A stretch of 64,000 bases of DNA, from positions 1-64,000 of the forward strand of contig CALAGQ010000020.1 in NCBI GenBank assembly GCA_937891765.1, in the 5' to 3' direction. This stretch comes from an uncultured Nitrospina sp. GTDB taxonomy: Bacteria > Nitrospinota > Nitrospinia > Nitrospinales > VA-1. Positions 8,609 through 17,117 of this stretch are shown here, one piece after another. Position 1 is the stretch's first letter. Every line of letters begins with the position of its first letter. The translations under genes were made by a program, and so were the position numbers. The notes beneath the pieces were generated by a model. It was not told where the DNA came from. It did not search any database and worked only from the letters and a program-made list of their open reading frames with translations.

Positions 8609-8711
8609 GAGGGGCGGAGTGCCTCCGCTAGCACTTAATGTCTTTAAACTGCTGGCAAAGAGCTAGTTCGGCTCAAAGAGTCATTGCTATATGCCTCCCC
8701 CGCTAAGGGGC
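8609..8711 (-). repeat. Dispersed palindromic element, copy 4
   Basis: The core reads CTGGCAAAGAGCTAGTTCGGCTCAAAGAGTCATTGC on the plus strand, with flanking GGGGCGGAGTGCCTCCGC and CCCCCGCTAAGGGG hairpin ends. It closely matches the copy at 39411, including the following CTAT-TGCCT. It fills the gap between nadK and the bifunctional nuclease gene. Confidence 0.65.
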
Positions 8712-8715
8712 GTTA

Positions 8716-9204
8716 TCAAAGTTTGCCGAAGTCCTCTGGTTTGATATTGTCCAGCCAGTTTTTCCATTGCTTGTCATCGTTCGTTTTGGTTTTTTGCGGA
8801 TCGGGGAGGTCCAGACTTTTAGCGGCTTCAATCACTTTCTCTTCAACAAAAATGGGAGCCTTGGTCCTCAGCGCCAGCGCGATGGCATCGGAGGGACGTG
8901 AGTCTATGGCAAGAGTAAGGTCTCCACATACCAGAGAAATGATAGCATAAAAGGTGTTGTCTTTTAATTCATTGACGAGGATATGGTTGACTTCCCCTTT
9001 CATATTTTGAATCAGGTTTTTGAGCAAATCATGCGTCATGGGGCGTGGCGTGGAGATTTTTTCTATCTCCAAAGCGATTGCGTTGGCTTCAAAATAACCC
9101 ACCCATATGGGAAGTGCCTTGGAACCGGTTGAATCTTTCAAAATAATGATGGGCATGTTGGTGAGTGGATCCAACGTAAGGCCCTCAACTTTCATTTCAA
9201 CCAT
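8716..9204 (-). CDS. Bifunctional nuclease (DUF151/BFN) family protein
   Basis: A 162-residue protein with the BFN domain over most of its length. Diagnostic segments are LPIWVGYFEANAIALEIE (about 31-48), PRPMTHDLLKNLI and the very conserved SRPSDAIALALRTKAPIFVEE (about 102-122). Plant and mycobacterial homologues have been described as nucleases or wound/stress-induced proteins; the role here is not known. It is probably monocistronic, with the dispersed element immediately downstream. The start MVEMKVEGL is the usual N-terminus of this family. Confidence 0.85.
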   Translation of the reverse strand: MVEMKVEGLTLDPLTNMPIIILKDSTGSKALPIWVGYFEANAIALEIEKISTPRPMTHDLLKNLIQNMKGEVNHILVNELKDNTFYAIISLVCGDLTLAIDSRPSDAIALALRTKAPIFVEEKVIEAAKSLDLPDPQKTKTNDDKQWKNWLDNIKPEDFGKL

Positions 9205-9363
9205 GGTGTTGCCTCGAAAGAGGGTTAATTAGAAATAAGTGATTTTATCAGGTTTGATGTGAAAAATCTGTAATATGTAGCTGTCTAAAAAATATAGATA
9301 ACCTCAGGGGATTTGTCAACGGATTGTGCGTCGGAAATGCCCTTTGTGGTTTGATGAGAGGGG

Positions 9364-9612
9364 TTACTTCTTGTCTTGCTGGCCTTTTTGTTCTTTTAGA
9401 AAACTTTGCAGGGCGCGGCGAACTTCATCAGGAATTTCAATTTGGTTCAACGTATCCCGACAAATAGTGGTTGTCGACTTATAAGTGTTCAAAAAAGCGA
9501 TGCAGGGGGGGCATTCCTCAAAATGTTCTTCAAGGGATTTGCTGGTGTCCTGGTCCAGCGACCCTTCAATATAATCGTATAGCAAATCAATGCACTCTTT
9601 ACAGCAGATCAT
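9364..9612 (-). CDS. Anti-sigma factor with zinc-finger domain
   Basis: An 82-residue protein, MICCKECIDLLYDYIEGSLD, with the ZAS-type motif HFEECPPC (about 29-36; His, then CxxC), plus extra Cys at 3, 4 and 7. Such zinc-binding anti-sigma domains hold ECF sigma factors inactive and often sense redox or metal changes. There is no membrane helix, so it is soluble. It overlaps the sigma-factor gene by 4 bases (ATGA), a typical translationally coupled pair. Confidence 0.8.
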   Translation of the reverse strand: MICCKECIDLLYDYIEGSLDQDTSKSLEEHFEECPPCIAFLNTYKSTTTICRDTLNQIEIPDEVRRALQSFLKEQKGQQDKK

Positions 9613-10238
9613 GTTTCCCCCTTTTGGGAATTGTATTCCTCAAAATAGCCGGAAAGTTTTTTCCGCAAAAACAATCGGGCCCGGTGCAGTCTCGACTTTA
9701 CCGCCGGAATGGTCAGGTCTAATATCTCGCTCACCTTTTCAGTTGAGAGGCCTTCAACGTCCCGCAATAAGAAAACCACTTTTTCTTTTTCCGGCAAAAG
9801 GCCAACGGCTTTGTTGATGACCTCGCGCGTTTCATTGGTGAACAATAAGGACTCGGTATTTTCCGACCAGTCTTGAATTTTTTCCTGCTGGAACCCGGCG
9901 CCATTGAAAGAGGGCAGCAATTCATCAATGGAAATGTTGGGTTCCTTTTTCTTGCTCCGCAGCTTCATATAGCTGGCGTTTAAGGTTATGCGATAAACCC
10001 AGCTTGAAAATGCCGATTTGCCCTGAAACGTATTGATCTTCCTGAACAGAGTCAGGAGAACCTCCTGGGTCACATCCTGTGCATCCATTTGGTTGCGCAT
10101 CAGGTTGAAACTGAGGGCATATATTTTCTTTTGATAAAGCTCCGCGATCTTGTCATAGGCATCAAGATTACCGGCTTGAAGATCCCTGACCAGAGCTTCT
10201 TCTATTTCTCTGTCTTCTTTTTGCTGGGTGAAGGACAT
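9609..10238 (-). CDS. ECF-type RNA polymerase sigma factor
   Basis: A 209-residue sigma-70 family protein. Region 2 runs from about 20 to 95 (AYDKIAELYQKKIYALSFNLMRNQMDAQDVTQEVLLTLFRKINTF) and region 4 from about 135 to 190 (LLPEKEKVVFLLRDVEGLSTEKVSEILDLTIPAVKSRLHRAR), the latter a clear helix-turn-helix. Regions 1 and 3 are absent, as in ECF factors. It directs RNA polymerase to a private promoter set and is presumably controlled by the zinc-finger protein encoded by the overlapping downstream gene. Confidence 0.9.
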   Translation of the reverse strand: MSFTQQKEDREIEEALVRDLQAGNLDAYDKIAELYQKKIYALSFNLMRNQMDAQDVTQEVLLTLFRKINTFQGKSAFSSWVYRITLNASYMKLRSKKKEPNISIDELLPSFNGAGFQQEKIQDWSENTESLLFTNETREVINKAVGLLPEKEKVVFLLRDVEGLSTEKVSEILDLTIPAVKSRLHRARLFLRKKLSGYFEEYNSQKGET

Positions 10239-10390
10239 AAAAGAGCAAATCCAGTTTTATTTTCTGTCGGGAAAAGGCATAGGTTTCTTTAAAGGAACCC
10301 GCCGGGATTTGCAATTTCCCCCTTTTTATTCCAGTTATTCTAGGATGCTTTTAAATACAAAGCGATTCGTCAAATAAAGGCTAAACTTTG

Positions 10391-10416
10391 TAAAAAAACA
10401 GCCCTTCCTGGAGGGG
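10391..10416 (-). terminator. Possible intrinsic terminator after tatA
   Basis: On the minus strand a short CCCT...AGGG stem is followed by CTGTTTTTTT, just after the tatA stop. The stem is only about 4 pairs, so the call is weak. The 200 bases between tatA and the sigma gene hold nothing else recognisable. Confidence 0.35.
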
Positions 10417-10435
10417 GAGGGAGCAGGGGGATGAC

Positions 10436-10711
10436 TTACTTGTCTTCCGGTTCGGGGGTAGAGGCCACAGGGTTCTCAGCGGTTTCGGGTTCATCGCTAT
10501 CTCCTTCGGTCACCTCTTTTGCTGCATCAGTCGCATCTGTCGCTTCCGGAAGTGCTTCTGCATCTCCTTCTTCGGCTTCCTTCATGGATTTTTTGAAGTT
10601 CCGAATGCTGTTACCAAAAGCGCTGCCAATTTCCGGTAGCTTTCCAGCCCCGAAGATGATCATGATAATGACCAAAATGATCATTAATTCTGGAAAACCT
10701 ATTCCCATCAT
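10436..10711 (-). CDS. tatA: Twin-arginine translocase subunit TatA/TatE
   Basis: A 91-residue TatA: N-terminal membrane helix [28 protein letters not shown], the conserved FG and LP hinge, then the amphipathic helix [18 protein letters not shown] and a long acidic Ala/Glu/Thr tail. TatA forms the pore that exports folded, often cofactor-bearing proteins; the molybdopterin protein encoded at 17118 carries a Tat signal and is a likely client. I chose the ATG at 10711 over a GTG at 10744. The TATAAT promoter box is at 10747-10752, so transcription should start downstream of 10744, and AAGGGA precedes the chosen start. Confidence 0.9.
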   Translation of the reverse strand: MMGIGFPELMIILVIIMIIFGAGKLPEIGSAFGNSIRNFKKSMKEAEEGDAEALPEATDATDAAKEVTEGDSDEPETAENPVASTPEPEDK

Positions 10712-10746
10712 AGCGAAAATCCCTTTATTTATTTGAGAAAACACCG

Positions 10747-10774
10747 ATTATAACACAAACAGGTATGAAGACAA
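10747..10774 (-). promoter_or_regulatory. Sigma-70-type promoter of tatA
   Basis: Minus-strand TTGTCT (10769-10774), 16 bases, then a perfect TATAAT (10747-10752). The predicted start of transcription is near 10740, about 30 bases before the tatA ATG. Confidence 0.65.
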
Positions 10775-10808
10775 ATGCAAATAATTGCCTGAAAATCAGG
10801 TGCTTTTA

Positions 10809-10817
10809 TGCTACAAT
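10809..10817 (+). promoter_or_regulatory. Possible extended -10 promoter of the PagL-like gene
   Basis: TGCTACAAT is an extended -10 type box 55 bases before the ATG of the PagL-like gene. There is no good -35 at the usual distance. It diverges from the tatA promoter. Confidence 0.35.
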
Positions 10818-10871
10818 TCGCCTTTAATCGGTGCGATTGTATCAATTTTAATCTATAGGAAACAATAAGAT

Positions 10872-11480
10872 ATGAGAATTATTCTGCGTGCGATTCCTTG
10901 GCTGGCGGTTTTGTTAATGTTCAATGTGGCGACTGCGGGAGCCGAGAGCTTTTCACAAAGATTTGAAAAAGGGAGCTCCGATTTTGGCGCCCAATTGGGC
11001 TGGGGACATACCTTCAATCTCCCCCCCGGGCCACCAAACCGAACAGATTTGGGGTTTGCGTTCTTTTTTCCTAACTGGCAACGTAATTTGACCGGGCTGA
11101 TCGGCGGCGATTCCTGGTATCGCGGCGCGTGGTTCTACCATATGGAAGCCGGGGTCGCCTTTGCGGATCGCGATGATAAATTCCTTTTGGGGTGGTCGCC
11201 GTTGATGGTCCAATATAAATTCCTCAGTCCTAAAAGAAGATGGGCACCGAACGTTCTCTTGGGCGTGGGTTTTTCGATGACCAACTGGAAAGATATCGCC
11301 GATCGTGAATTGGGCAGTGAGTTCCAGTTTCTGCTTCATGCCGGAACCGGGCTGGAATACTTCACGAAAGAAGGCGCTTATTCCATTAACTACCGCCTTT
11401 TCCATGTTTCAAACGCTGGAATTCAATTTCCTAATATCGGACTCAATGCCCACGTTTTCAGTCTGGGTATGCGCTTCTAG
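10872..11480 (+). CDS. PagL-like lipid A 3-O-deacylase / acyloxyacyl hydrolase family protein
   Basis: A 202-residue outer-membrane beta-barrel protein with a signal peptide (MRIILRAIPWLAVLLMFNVATAGAES, cleavage near 24-25). The C-terminal NYRLFHVSNAGIQFPNIGLNAHVFSLGMRF matches the PagL active-site region (His-Ser pair followed by N..I..PN.G.N) and ends in Phe, as outer-membrane barrels do. PagL removes the 3-O acyl chain of lipid A in the outer membrane, altering LPS signalling and packing. Alternating aromatic strands fill the middle. The stop codon TAG is immediately followed by a dispersed element (CCACTCGGCG). Confidence 0.85.
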   Translation: MRIILRAIPWLAVLLMFNVATAGAESFSQRFEKGSSDFGAQLGWGHTFNLPPGPPNRTDLGFAFFFPNWQRNLTGLIGGDSWYRGAWFYHMEAGVAFADRDDKFLLGWSPLMVQYKFLSPKRRWAPNVLLGVGFSMTNWKDIADRELGSEFQFLLHAGTGLEYFTKEGAYSINYRLFHVSNAGIQFPNIGLNAHVFSLGMRF

Positions 11481-11575
11481 CCACTCGGCGTGGCCAGCGT
11501 GACGCTGGACCCGATGTGTAATAACTTTTTTAGGCTGGCAAAGAGTTGTCTCGGCCCTACTAGCCGAACCGTAAA
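11481..11575 (+). repeat. Dispersed palindromic element, copy 5
   Basis: It begins CCACTCGGCGTGGCCAGCGTGACGCTGG directly after the TAG of the PagL-like gene and contains GGCTGGCAAAGAGTTGTCTCGGCC. It fills the gap before the HpnN-like gene, so that gene's ribosome region (11560-11580) lies at its right edge. Confidence 0.75.
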
Positions 11576-11581
11576 GCTCCC

Positions 11582-14293
11582 ATGACATCCCCATCTGGCT
11601 TTCTTAGCCGTTTCTTATCCGCCATCGAGCGTTTTGCTTATCGGCGTTCCCTTCTCGTCGTTTTCGTATCTCTGGTTTTAGCCATCCTGTCTTTGTGGGT
11701 GACTGCGCAAAAACTCACTTTTAAAACCGGGCGCGGTGATCTGGTCGCCAGAGGCCTGCCTTATGTCGAGACCTATAAAAATTACCGGGCGCAATTTGAA
11801 GATTTAAGCGGTATGGTCGTGGTGGTGGAAGGGAAGACTCCTTCGGATATGACCAGCTTTGCAGAAGCGCTGGAAAAAAAACTTAGAGCCCAGCCCCATT
11901 TATTTTCCAAAGTTGTTTATAAAATCGATACCCGTTACTTCCGCTCGCGATTCCTGCTTTATCTCGATCAAGATGAACTGCAAACATTAGCCGGTAAACT
12001 GGAAGACCATCAGGGTTTTCTCGAGTCGGTGAACGCCTCACCCGGGCTCAATCCGCTTTTATCCAGTATCAATGCTGAAATCAGTTCCGGCATGGTCGAT
12101 TCCCTGTTGACTGATTTTCTCGGCGGAGAAGACGAGGGAGATAGCAAGGATGAGGGAGACCTCGATCTATTAATTCGACTGCTGGAAGAAATGACCCGGT
12201 TCCTGACCGGCGAAACCGATTATCGCTCGCCTTGGCAGGCTTTATTTAAAGGCGGTGCCGATTCCCTGCGTGACGAAGGCTATATGGTCTCCGAAAACGA
12301 AGACATGCTTTTCATTCTAGTGGTGCCTAACGATGACGAAACCAGTTTCACCGGTTACAAGGATGCGGTCGAGCAGGCTCGTCAATTCATAGCCGAAACC
12401 AAAAAAGATTTTCCCGATGTAACGGTTGGGCTCACCGGCGAAGATGTGATCTCCAGCGATGAAATGGTGACCACCCAGTCCGATGTCGAAACCGCATCCA
12501 AGATTGCTTTGATAGGAGTCGCTCTGCTGTTCATCATCGCCTATCAGGGAGTGGTCAAACCTCTTCTTGCCGTGTTCTGTCTTCTGCTCGGCTTGAGCTG
12601 GACGATGGGATTCACCGCCTTGACCATCGGTCACTTGAATATTTTGTCCGTCGTGTTCACCACTATCCTGATTGGGTTGGGCATAGATTTTGGAATCCAT
12701 ATCCTCGAACGTTTTAAGGAAGAACGCCAACAAGGCAACGAAATTCTTCCAGCCCTGCATAAAACTTTACAGGGAACAGGCAAAGGAAATTTTTCCGGCG
12801 CCATCACCACGGCTATGGCGTTTGGCGCCATGGTGCTGACCGACTTCATCGGTATTGCGGAACTGGGTTGGATCGCCGGATGGGGAATTTTGTTCTGCAT
12901 GGTCGCCATGCTTCTGGTGCTTCCCGCTCTGGTCACGCTGGAAGAAAAATGGCGCAAGCCCATTTACGCACAAACAAAATCCTCCACCACAAATCAAAGA
13001 GGCAGCATCGATAAGCTGTTCGATCATTATTACATCATCATAGGGGTCTGTACCGTTCTGGTTGTCATCGCATCGTTGTCATTGAAAGACCTGCGTTTTG
13101 ATTACAACCTGCTCAACCTGCAGGCTAAGGGAACCGAGGCGGTTCGATATGAAATGAAAATTCTTGAAAGTGCCGGGCGGTCTGCCTGGTCTGCGGCCAT
13201 ACTGGCCGACTCGCTGGAAGAGATTCAGGAAAAGGAACGCCAACTCAAAGCCCTGCCAACCGTGGCCCGGGTTGAGAGCATCTCGGCGGTGGTCCCTGAT
13301 AATCAGGAAGAAAAAGCACGCACTATCCGCGAAAACCTCGCGCCACTCTTAAAAGATCTGGAAGTGGAGCCGGAAGATGCAGACTTTTCCTTAAAAGCGT
13401 TGAACAAAACCCTCAAACATATCCAGTTCAAACTGCAGGGCAGGGAGGGGGATGAACTCGGTCAGGTCAAGGTGGCGGGAGACAGTGTCCGAAATTTTAT
13501 GGAACAAAGCCAGAAGGTGGAACCCGGTCAGGCCAAAAAAAGACTCGAAAATTTCTCGCAATTACTGTTCGCAGATTATCGTAATCTTATGGAAGAACTC
13601 AAAGCCAATGCCGATGTGAAGTTGGTGCGGCTGGAAGAAATTCCCGAAACCCTGAGAAAACGTTATATCTCGCAAAAAGGAAAATACGTGGCGAATATTT
13701 TCCCCAGCGTGGATGTCTGGGATCTCGATCAACGCCAGAAATATTTGACCGACCTGAGATCAGTAGACCCCAATGTCACCGGCACCGCAGTGCATATGTT
13801 TGAGTCCACCCGGTTGATGACAGAAGGTTATGTCAATGGCGGACTCTATGCCATGACCGCGATCATTATTTATGTGTCCTTCCTGTTCCGAAATCTGCGT
13901 ACGGTTTTTTTCGTTTTGCTGCCGGTGCTGGTGGGGTCGATCTGGACGGTGGGCATTATGGAACTGATCGGGTTGAAGCTGAACATGGCGAACCTCGTCA
14001 TCCTTCCCCTTATTTTAGGTATTGGCGTGGTCAATGGCATCCACATCACTCACCGCTATAGGGAAGAAGAAGATAAAAACGCCAGCGTCTTAGGAAAAAG
14101 CACCGGTCAGGCCGTTCTACTAAGTTCCCTCACCACGATGATCGGGTTCGGCAGCATGATGGTCGCCAACCACTATGGCGTGTACAGCTTGGGACTGGTG
14201 CTGACTCTCGGCGTGTTCAACTGCCTCGTTGCATCCGTCACCTTCCTCCCCGCACTCCTGAAACTCAGCACCGCCAAAAACTGGAAAGTCTAG
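11582..14293 (+). CDS. HpnN-like MMPL/RND family transporter
   Basis: A 903-residue inner-membrane protein with the duplicated RND/MMPL layout. There is one N-terminal helix (about 20-42), a large periplasmic domain (about 43-300), five helices (about 300-460; ALIGVALLFIIAYQGVVKPLL, GIDFGIHILERF), then a repeat of the same pattern ending in five more helices (about 745-895; GIGVVNGIHITHRYREEED). The charged GIDFG/GIGVV-type segments in helix 4 are family features. The closest known type is HpnN, which moves hopanoids to the outer membrane, but no hopanoid genes are in this window, so the substrate is open. The TAG stop is followed at once by a dispersed element. Confidence 0.85.
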   Translation: MTSPSGFLSRFLSAIERFAYRRSLLVVFVSLVLAILSLWVTAQKLTFKTGRGDLVARGLPYVETYKNYRAQFEDLSGMVVVVEGKTPSDMTSFAEALEKKLRAQPHLFSKVVYKIDTRYFRSRFLLYLDQDELQTLAGKLEDHQGFLESVNASPGLNPLLSSINAEISSGMVDSLLTDFLGGEDEGDSKDEGDLDLLIRLLEEMTRFLTGETDYRSPWQALFKGGADSLRDEGYMVSENEDMLFILVVPNDDETSFTGYKDAVEQARQFIAETKKDFPDVTVGLTGEDVISSDEMVTTQSDVETASKIALIGVALLFIIAYQGVVKPLLAVFCLLLGLSWTMGFTALTIGHLNILSVVFTTILIGLGIDFGIHILERFKEERQQGNEILPALHKTLQGTGKGNFSGAITTAMAFGAMVLTDFIGIAELGWIAGWGILFCMVAMLLVLPALVTLEEKWRKPIYAQTKSSTTNQRGSIDKLFDHYYIIIGVCTVLVVIASLSLKDLRFDYNLLNLQAKGTEAVRYEMKILESAGRSAWSAAILADSLEEIQEKERQLKALPTVARVESISAVVPDNQEEKARTIRENLAPLLKDLEVEPEDADFSLKALNKTLKHIQFKLQGREGDELGQVKVAGDSVRNFMEQSQKVEPGQAKKRLENFSQLLFADYRNLMEELKANADVKLVRLEEIPETLRKRYISQKGKYVANIFPSVDVWDLDQRQKYLTDLRSVDPNVTGTAVHMFESTRLMTEGYVNGGLYAMTAIIIYVSFLFRNLRTVFFVLLPVLVGSIWTVGIMELIGLKLNMANLVILPLILGIGVVNGIHITHRYREEEDKNASVLGKSTGQAVLLSSLTTMIGFGSMMVANHYGVYSLGLVLTLGVFNCLVASVTFLPALLKLSTAKNWKV

Positions 14294-14390
14294 CCACTCG
14301 GCTTGGGGCCAGTGAGCAACCGGAGAGCCGCCGAAAGCTGATGAATATAACTTCCCTCTTGTCAGAGGGAAGTTATATCGGCTGAATAGA
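14294..14390 (+). repeat. Dispersed palindromic element, copy 6, with a strong inner hairpin
   Basis: It starts CCACTCGGCTTGGGGCCAGTGAGCAA directly after the stop of the HpnN-like gene and ends ...TATATCGGCTGAATAGAC. Where other copies have GCAAAGAGTTATCTCGGC, this one carries a perfect 14-pair hairpin (14345-14358 with 14365-14378, loop TTGTCA). The hairpin has no T-run and may have arisen by duplication of the GAGTTAT half. The remaining sequence to dapF (14391-14531) shows nothing clear. Confidence 0.7.
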
Positions 14391-14531
14391 CCCGCGCCTG
14401 ACGGTATGTTAGAATCGCTTGACCTCAGTAGGCTGGTGGTGGCATAAGTGGTTTGTTTGGGCCAGTTTGCACCCTTCAGGGGTTATTTGGCATCTTAGAG
14501 AGAACACAATATTTAATAGACAGGTTTGGAT

Positions 14532-15347
14532 ATGGCGATTCAGTTCACAAAAATGAGTGGCAGTGGTAACGATTTCATCATCATCGATAATCGGGTGCCG
14601 GTTATGGACGATGCGAAGAAAGTCGATTTCGTCCGGCGCGTGTGTGACCGCAAAATGTCTATCGGTGCCGATGGGGTGATCTTTGTCGAGAACTCAGACA
14701 AAGCCGATATCAAATGGGATTTTTATAACGAAGATGGTTCCTCCGCCGAGATGTGTGGAAATGGCGGTCGTTGTGTGGCCCGTTATGCGGTGGAGAGGAA
14801 TATCGCTCCCGCTAAAATGACTTTGGAAACCGTGGCCGGGATCGTTGGTGCGGAAGTGAATGGTGCAATCGTGAAGGTCAAACTCACTGCGCCGGAAAAT
14901 TTAAGGCAGGACATCGCGGTCGCTCTGAATGGAACCGACTATCAGGTAGACAGTCTCAACACTGGCGTGCCGCACGCCATCATTTATTCTGATAATGTCG
15001 AGAACGTGAATGTGAAGGAGGCCGGTCACGGCATCCGTTTCCACGAGGCGTTTGCTCCCGCCGGAACCAATGTCGACTTTGTCGAGAAAGTCGGTGACCA
15101 TGCACTTAAAATCCGCACCTACGAGCGCGGAGTTGAAGACGAAACTCTGGCCTGTGGAACGGGAGTGGTGGCCTCGGCCCTGTTATCTTATTATAAAAAA
15201 ATGGTGTTGCCTCCCGTTGAAGTAGAAACCCGGGGCGGCGACATTTTGAAAGTAGATTTTGAAACAACCAACGGTGAGGCCGGTTCGGGAGTTTATCTGG
15301 AAGGACCCACCCGCATAGCTTTTGAAGGCACACTTGCGGAATATTAA
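14532..15347 (+). CDS. dapF: Diaminopimelate epimerase
   Basis: A 271-residue cytoplasmic enzyme converting LL- to meso-diaminopimelate for lysine and peptidoglycan. The active-site Cys pair is visible: EMCGNGGRC (about 73-81) and ETLACGTGVVAS (about 212-223). The N-terminal FTKMSGSGNDFIIIDNR is diagnostic. The ATG at 14532 is preferred to an upstream TTG (14526) because AGG lies 7 bases in front of it. It heads the plus-strand run dapF-dapA-dapB, 23 bases before dapA. Confidence 0.96.
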   Translation: MAIQFTKMSGSGNDFIIIDNRVPVMDDAKKVDFVRRVCDRKMSIGADGVIFVENSDKADIKWDFYNEDGSSAEMCGNGGRCVARYAVERNIAPAKMTLETVAGIVGAEVNGAIVKVKLTAPENLRQDIAVALNGTDYQVDSLNTGVPHAIIYSDNVENVNVKEAGHGIRFHEAFAPAGTNVDFVEKVGDHALKIRTYERGVEDETLACGTGVVASALLSYYKKMVLPPVEVETRGGDILKVDFETTNGEAGSGVYLEGPTRIAFEGTLAEY

Positions 15348-15370
15348 TCAGCAAAAATAATCAGGTTCCC

Positions 15371-16243
15371 ATGTTCGAAGGTTCGTTTGTTGCCATAGTG
15401 ACTCCGTTTAAAAACGGCAAAGTAGATGCCCAGGCCCTGCGCGGGTTGATCGAGTTCCAGATAGAAAATGGAACGAACGGAATCGTGCCCTGCGGCACTA
15501 CCGGCGAGTCGGCTACCTTAAACCATGCCGAGCATGAAGAGGTGATTCAGATTACGGTCGATACCTGTAAAGGACGCATTCCCGTTCTGGCTGGTACAGG
15601 GTCCAACGCCACTCAGGAAGCGGTGGAGTTGACCCAACGTGCCCAGAGAATTGGGGCAGATGGAGCGTTGTTGATCACGCCCTATTACAACAAGCCGACT
15701 CAAGAGGGATTGTTCCAGCATTTTTCTGCGGTGGCGAAAGAAACCGATCTGCCGATCATGCTTTATAACGTTCCCAGTCGCACTTCCATCAATATGGTGC
15801 CGAGCACCGTCGCGCGTTTGAGTACCGTCAAAAATATTATTGGCATTAAAGAGGCTTCCGGTTCTCTGGTGCAGGTCAGTGAGATCATTGATTCCTGCGG
15901 GCCGGATTTTGAAGTGATATCAGGTGAGGACGCATTGACGTGGCCGATTCTCGCCATTGGCGGCAAGGGGGCGATCTCTGTCACAGCCAACCTGGTTCCT
16001 GACAAGTGCGCCAAGCTGGTTCAGGCGGCCAGGGCCGGGGATGTGGAAACGGCAAAAGCTCTGCACTATGAGTTGTTGAAGTTGAACGACATCATGTTTA
16101 TCGAGACCAATCCTATTCCTGTTAAAGCGGCCTTGGCGCTCATGGGCCGGATCGAGAATGAGTTTCGTCCGCCATTATGTGCGCCTTCCGACGAACATTT
16201 GTCGCAATTGAAGGCTGTGCTAAAGACCTACGTTTTGGTGTAA
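15371..16243 (+). CDS. dapA: 4-hydroxy-tetrahydrodipicolinate synthase
   Basis: A 290-residue aldolase-type TIM barrel that condenses pyruvate with aspartate semialdehyde, the first committed step to diaminopimelate and lysine. GTTGESATLNHAEH (about 43-56), the Tyr of YYNKPTQEGLFQHF, LYNVPSRTSINM (about 132-143) and the Schiff-base Lys in IIGIKEASGS (about 157-166) are all present. Length and order are normal. Only 23 bases separate it from dapF. Confidence 0.97.
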   Translation: MFEGSFVAIVTPFKNGKVDAQALRGLIEFQIENGTNGIVPCGTTGESATLNHAEHEEVIQITVDTCKGRIPVLAGTGSNATQEAVELTQRAQRIGADGALLITPYYNKPTQEGLFQHFSAVAKETDLPIMLYNVPSRTSINMVPSTVARLSTVKNIIGIKEASGSLVQVSEIIDSCGPDFEVISGEDALTWPILAIGGKGAISVTANLVPDKCAKLVQAARAGDVETAKALHYELLKLNDIMFIETNPIPVKAALALMGRIENEFRPPLCAPSDEHLSQLKAVLKTYVLV

Positions 16244-16303
16244 CACCACACTTGGTGGGATTTATATAAGCACTCTATAAAGAAATAATGAAGGGGAAGA
16301 CCA

Positions 16304-17104
16304 TTGACGAAGATTCTTGTGATTGGTATTGCCGGGCGGATGGGGAAGACCATTGCCGGGTGCATTGAAGACACGGAAGGCGTGGAGCTGGGTGGCGGAA
16401 CCGAACAGGCCGGCAGTCCAAACCTAGGGCAAGATGCAGGCGAAGTCGCCGGCATCGGCAACAAAGGTGTAGTGGTCTCCGACAATCTTGCAACAGCCCT
16501 TGAGGCCTGCGATGTTGTGATCGATTTCACCACTCCAGAATCGAGTTTGCAAACTTTGCAGGTCTGCGCCGAAAAGGGCAAGGCTGTGGTGGTGGGCACG
16601 ACCGGATTTTCTCCGGAGCAACGCGAGGAGATTGAACGGATCGGAAAAAAAATCCCCTGTGTTGTGGCTCCCAATATGAGCATCGGTGTTAACGTTTTGT
16701 TCAAGCTGGTTGCCGATGCGGCACGAGTGTTGGGGGATGCCTATGATGTCGAAATTGTTGAGGCACATCATAAGTTTAAAAAGGACTCGCCCAGCGGCAC
16801 CGCCGTGCGTATTGCAGAAATCGTTGCTGATTCGTTGGGAAGAAATCTCGAAGAGGTCGGCGTTTATGGAAGAAAAGGCATTGCTGTGCGCACCCCGAAA
16901 GAAATAGGCATTCATACTTTGCGGGCAGGAGACATCATCGGTGAGCATCGGGTTTTGTTCGGCGGCATGGGAGAAAATTTCGAAGTGTTCCACCGCGCCC
17001 AGAGTCGGGAAACTTTTGCCCGAGGCTCTATTCGTGCCGCGCAATGGATTTTAGGTCAGCCTAATGGCGTCTACGATATGCAGGACGTTTTAGGGCTGCG
17101 CTGA
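16304..17104 (+). CDS. dapB: 4-hydroxy-tetrahydrodipicolinate reductase
   Basis: A 266-residue NAD(P)H-dependent reductase that follows DapA in the pathway. Rossmann motif VIGIAGRMGKTI (about 6-17), DFTTPESS, VVGTTGFS, the catalytic EAHHKFKKDSPSGTA (about 151-165) and GEHRVLFGG are visible. The start is TTG (16304), set by AGGGGAAG 5 bases upstream; the nearby ATG at 16288 is out of frame. The 14-base string GGGGAAGACCATTG occurs both at the ribosome site (16293) and inside codons 13-17, an odd short duplication. Confidence 0.95.
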   Translation: MTKILVIGIAGRMGKTIAGCIEDTEGVELGGGTEQAGSPNLGQDAGEVAGIGNKGVVVSDNLATALEACDVVIDFTTPESSLQTLQVCAEKGKAVVVGTTGFSPEQREEIERIGKKIPCVVAPNMSIGVNVLFKLVADAARVLGDAYDVEIVEAHHKFKKDSPSGTAVRIAEIVADSLGRNLEEVGVYGRKGIAVRTPKEIGIHTLRAGDIIGEHRVLFGGMGENFEVFHRAQSRETFARGSIRAAQWILGQPNGVYDMQDVLGLR

Positions 17105-17117
17105 TTAAAGGAAAGGT

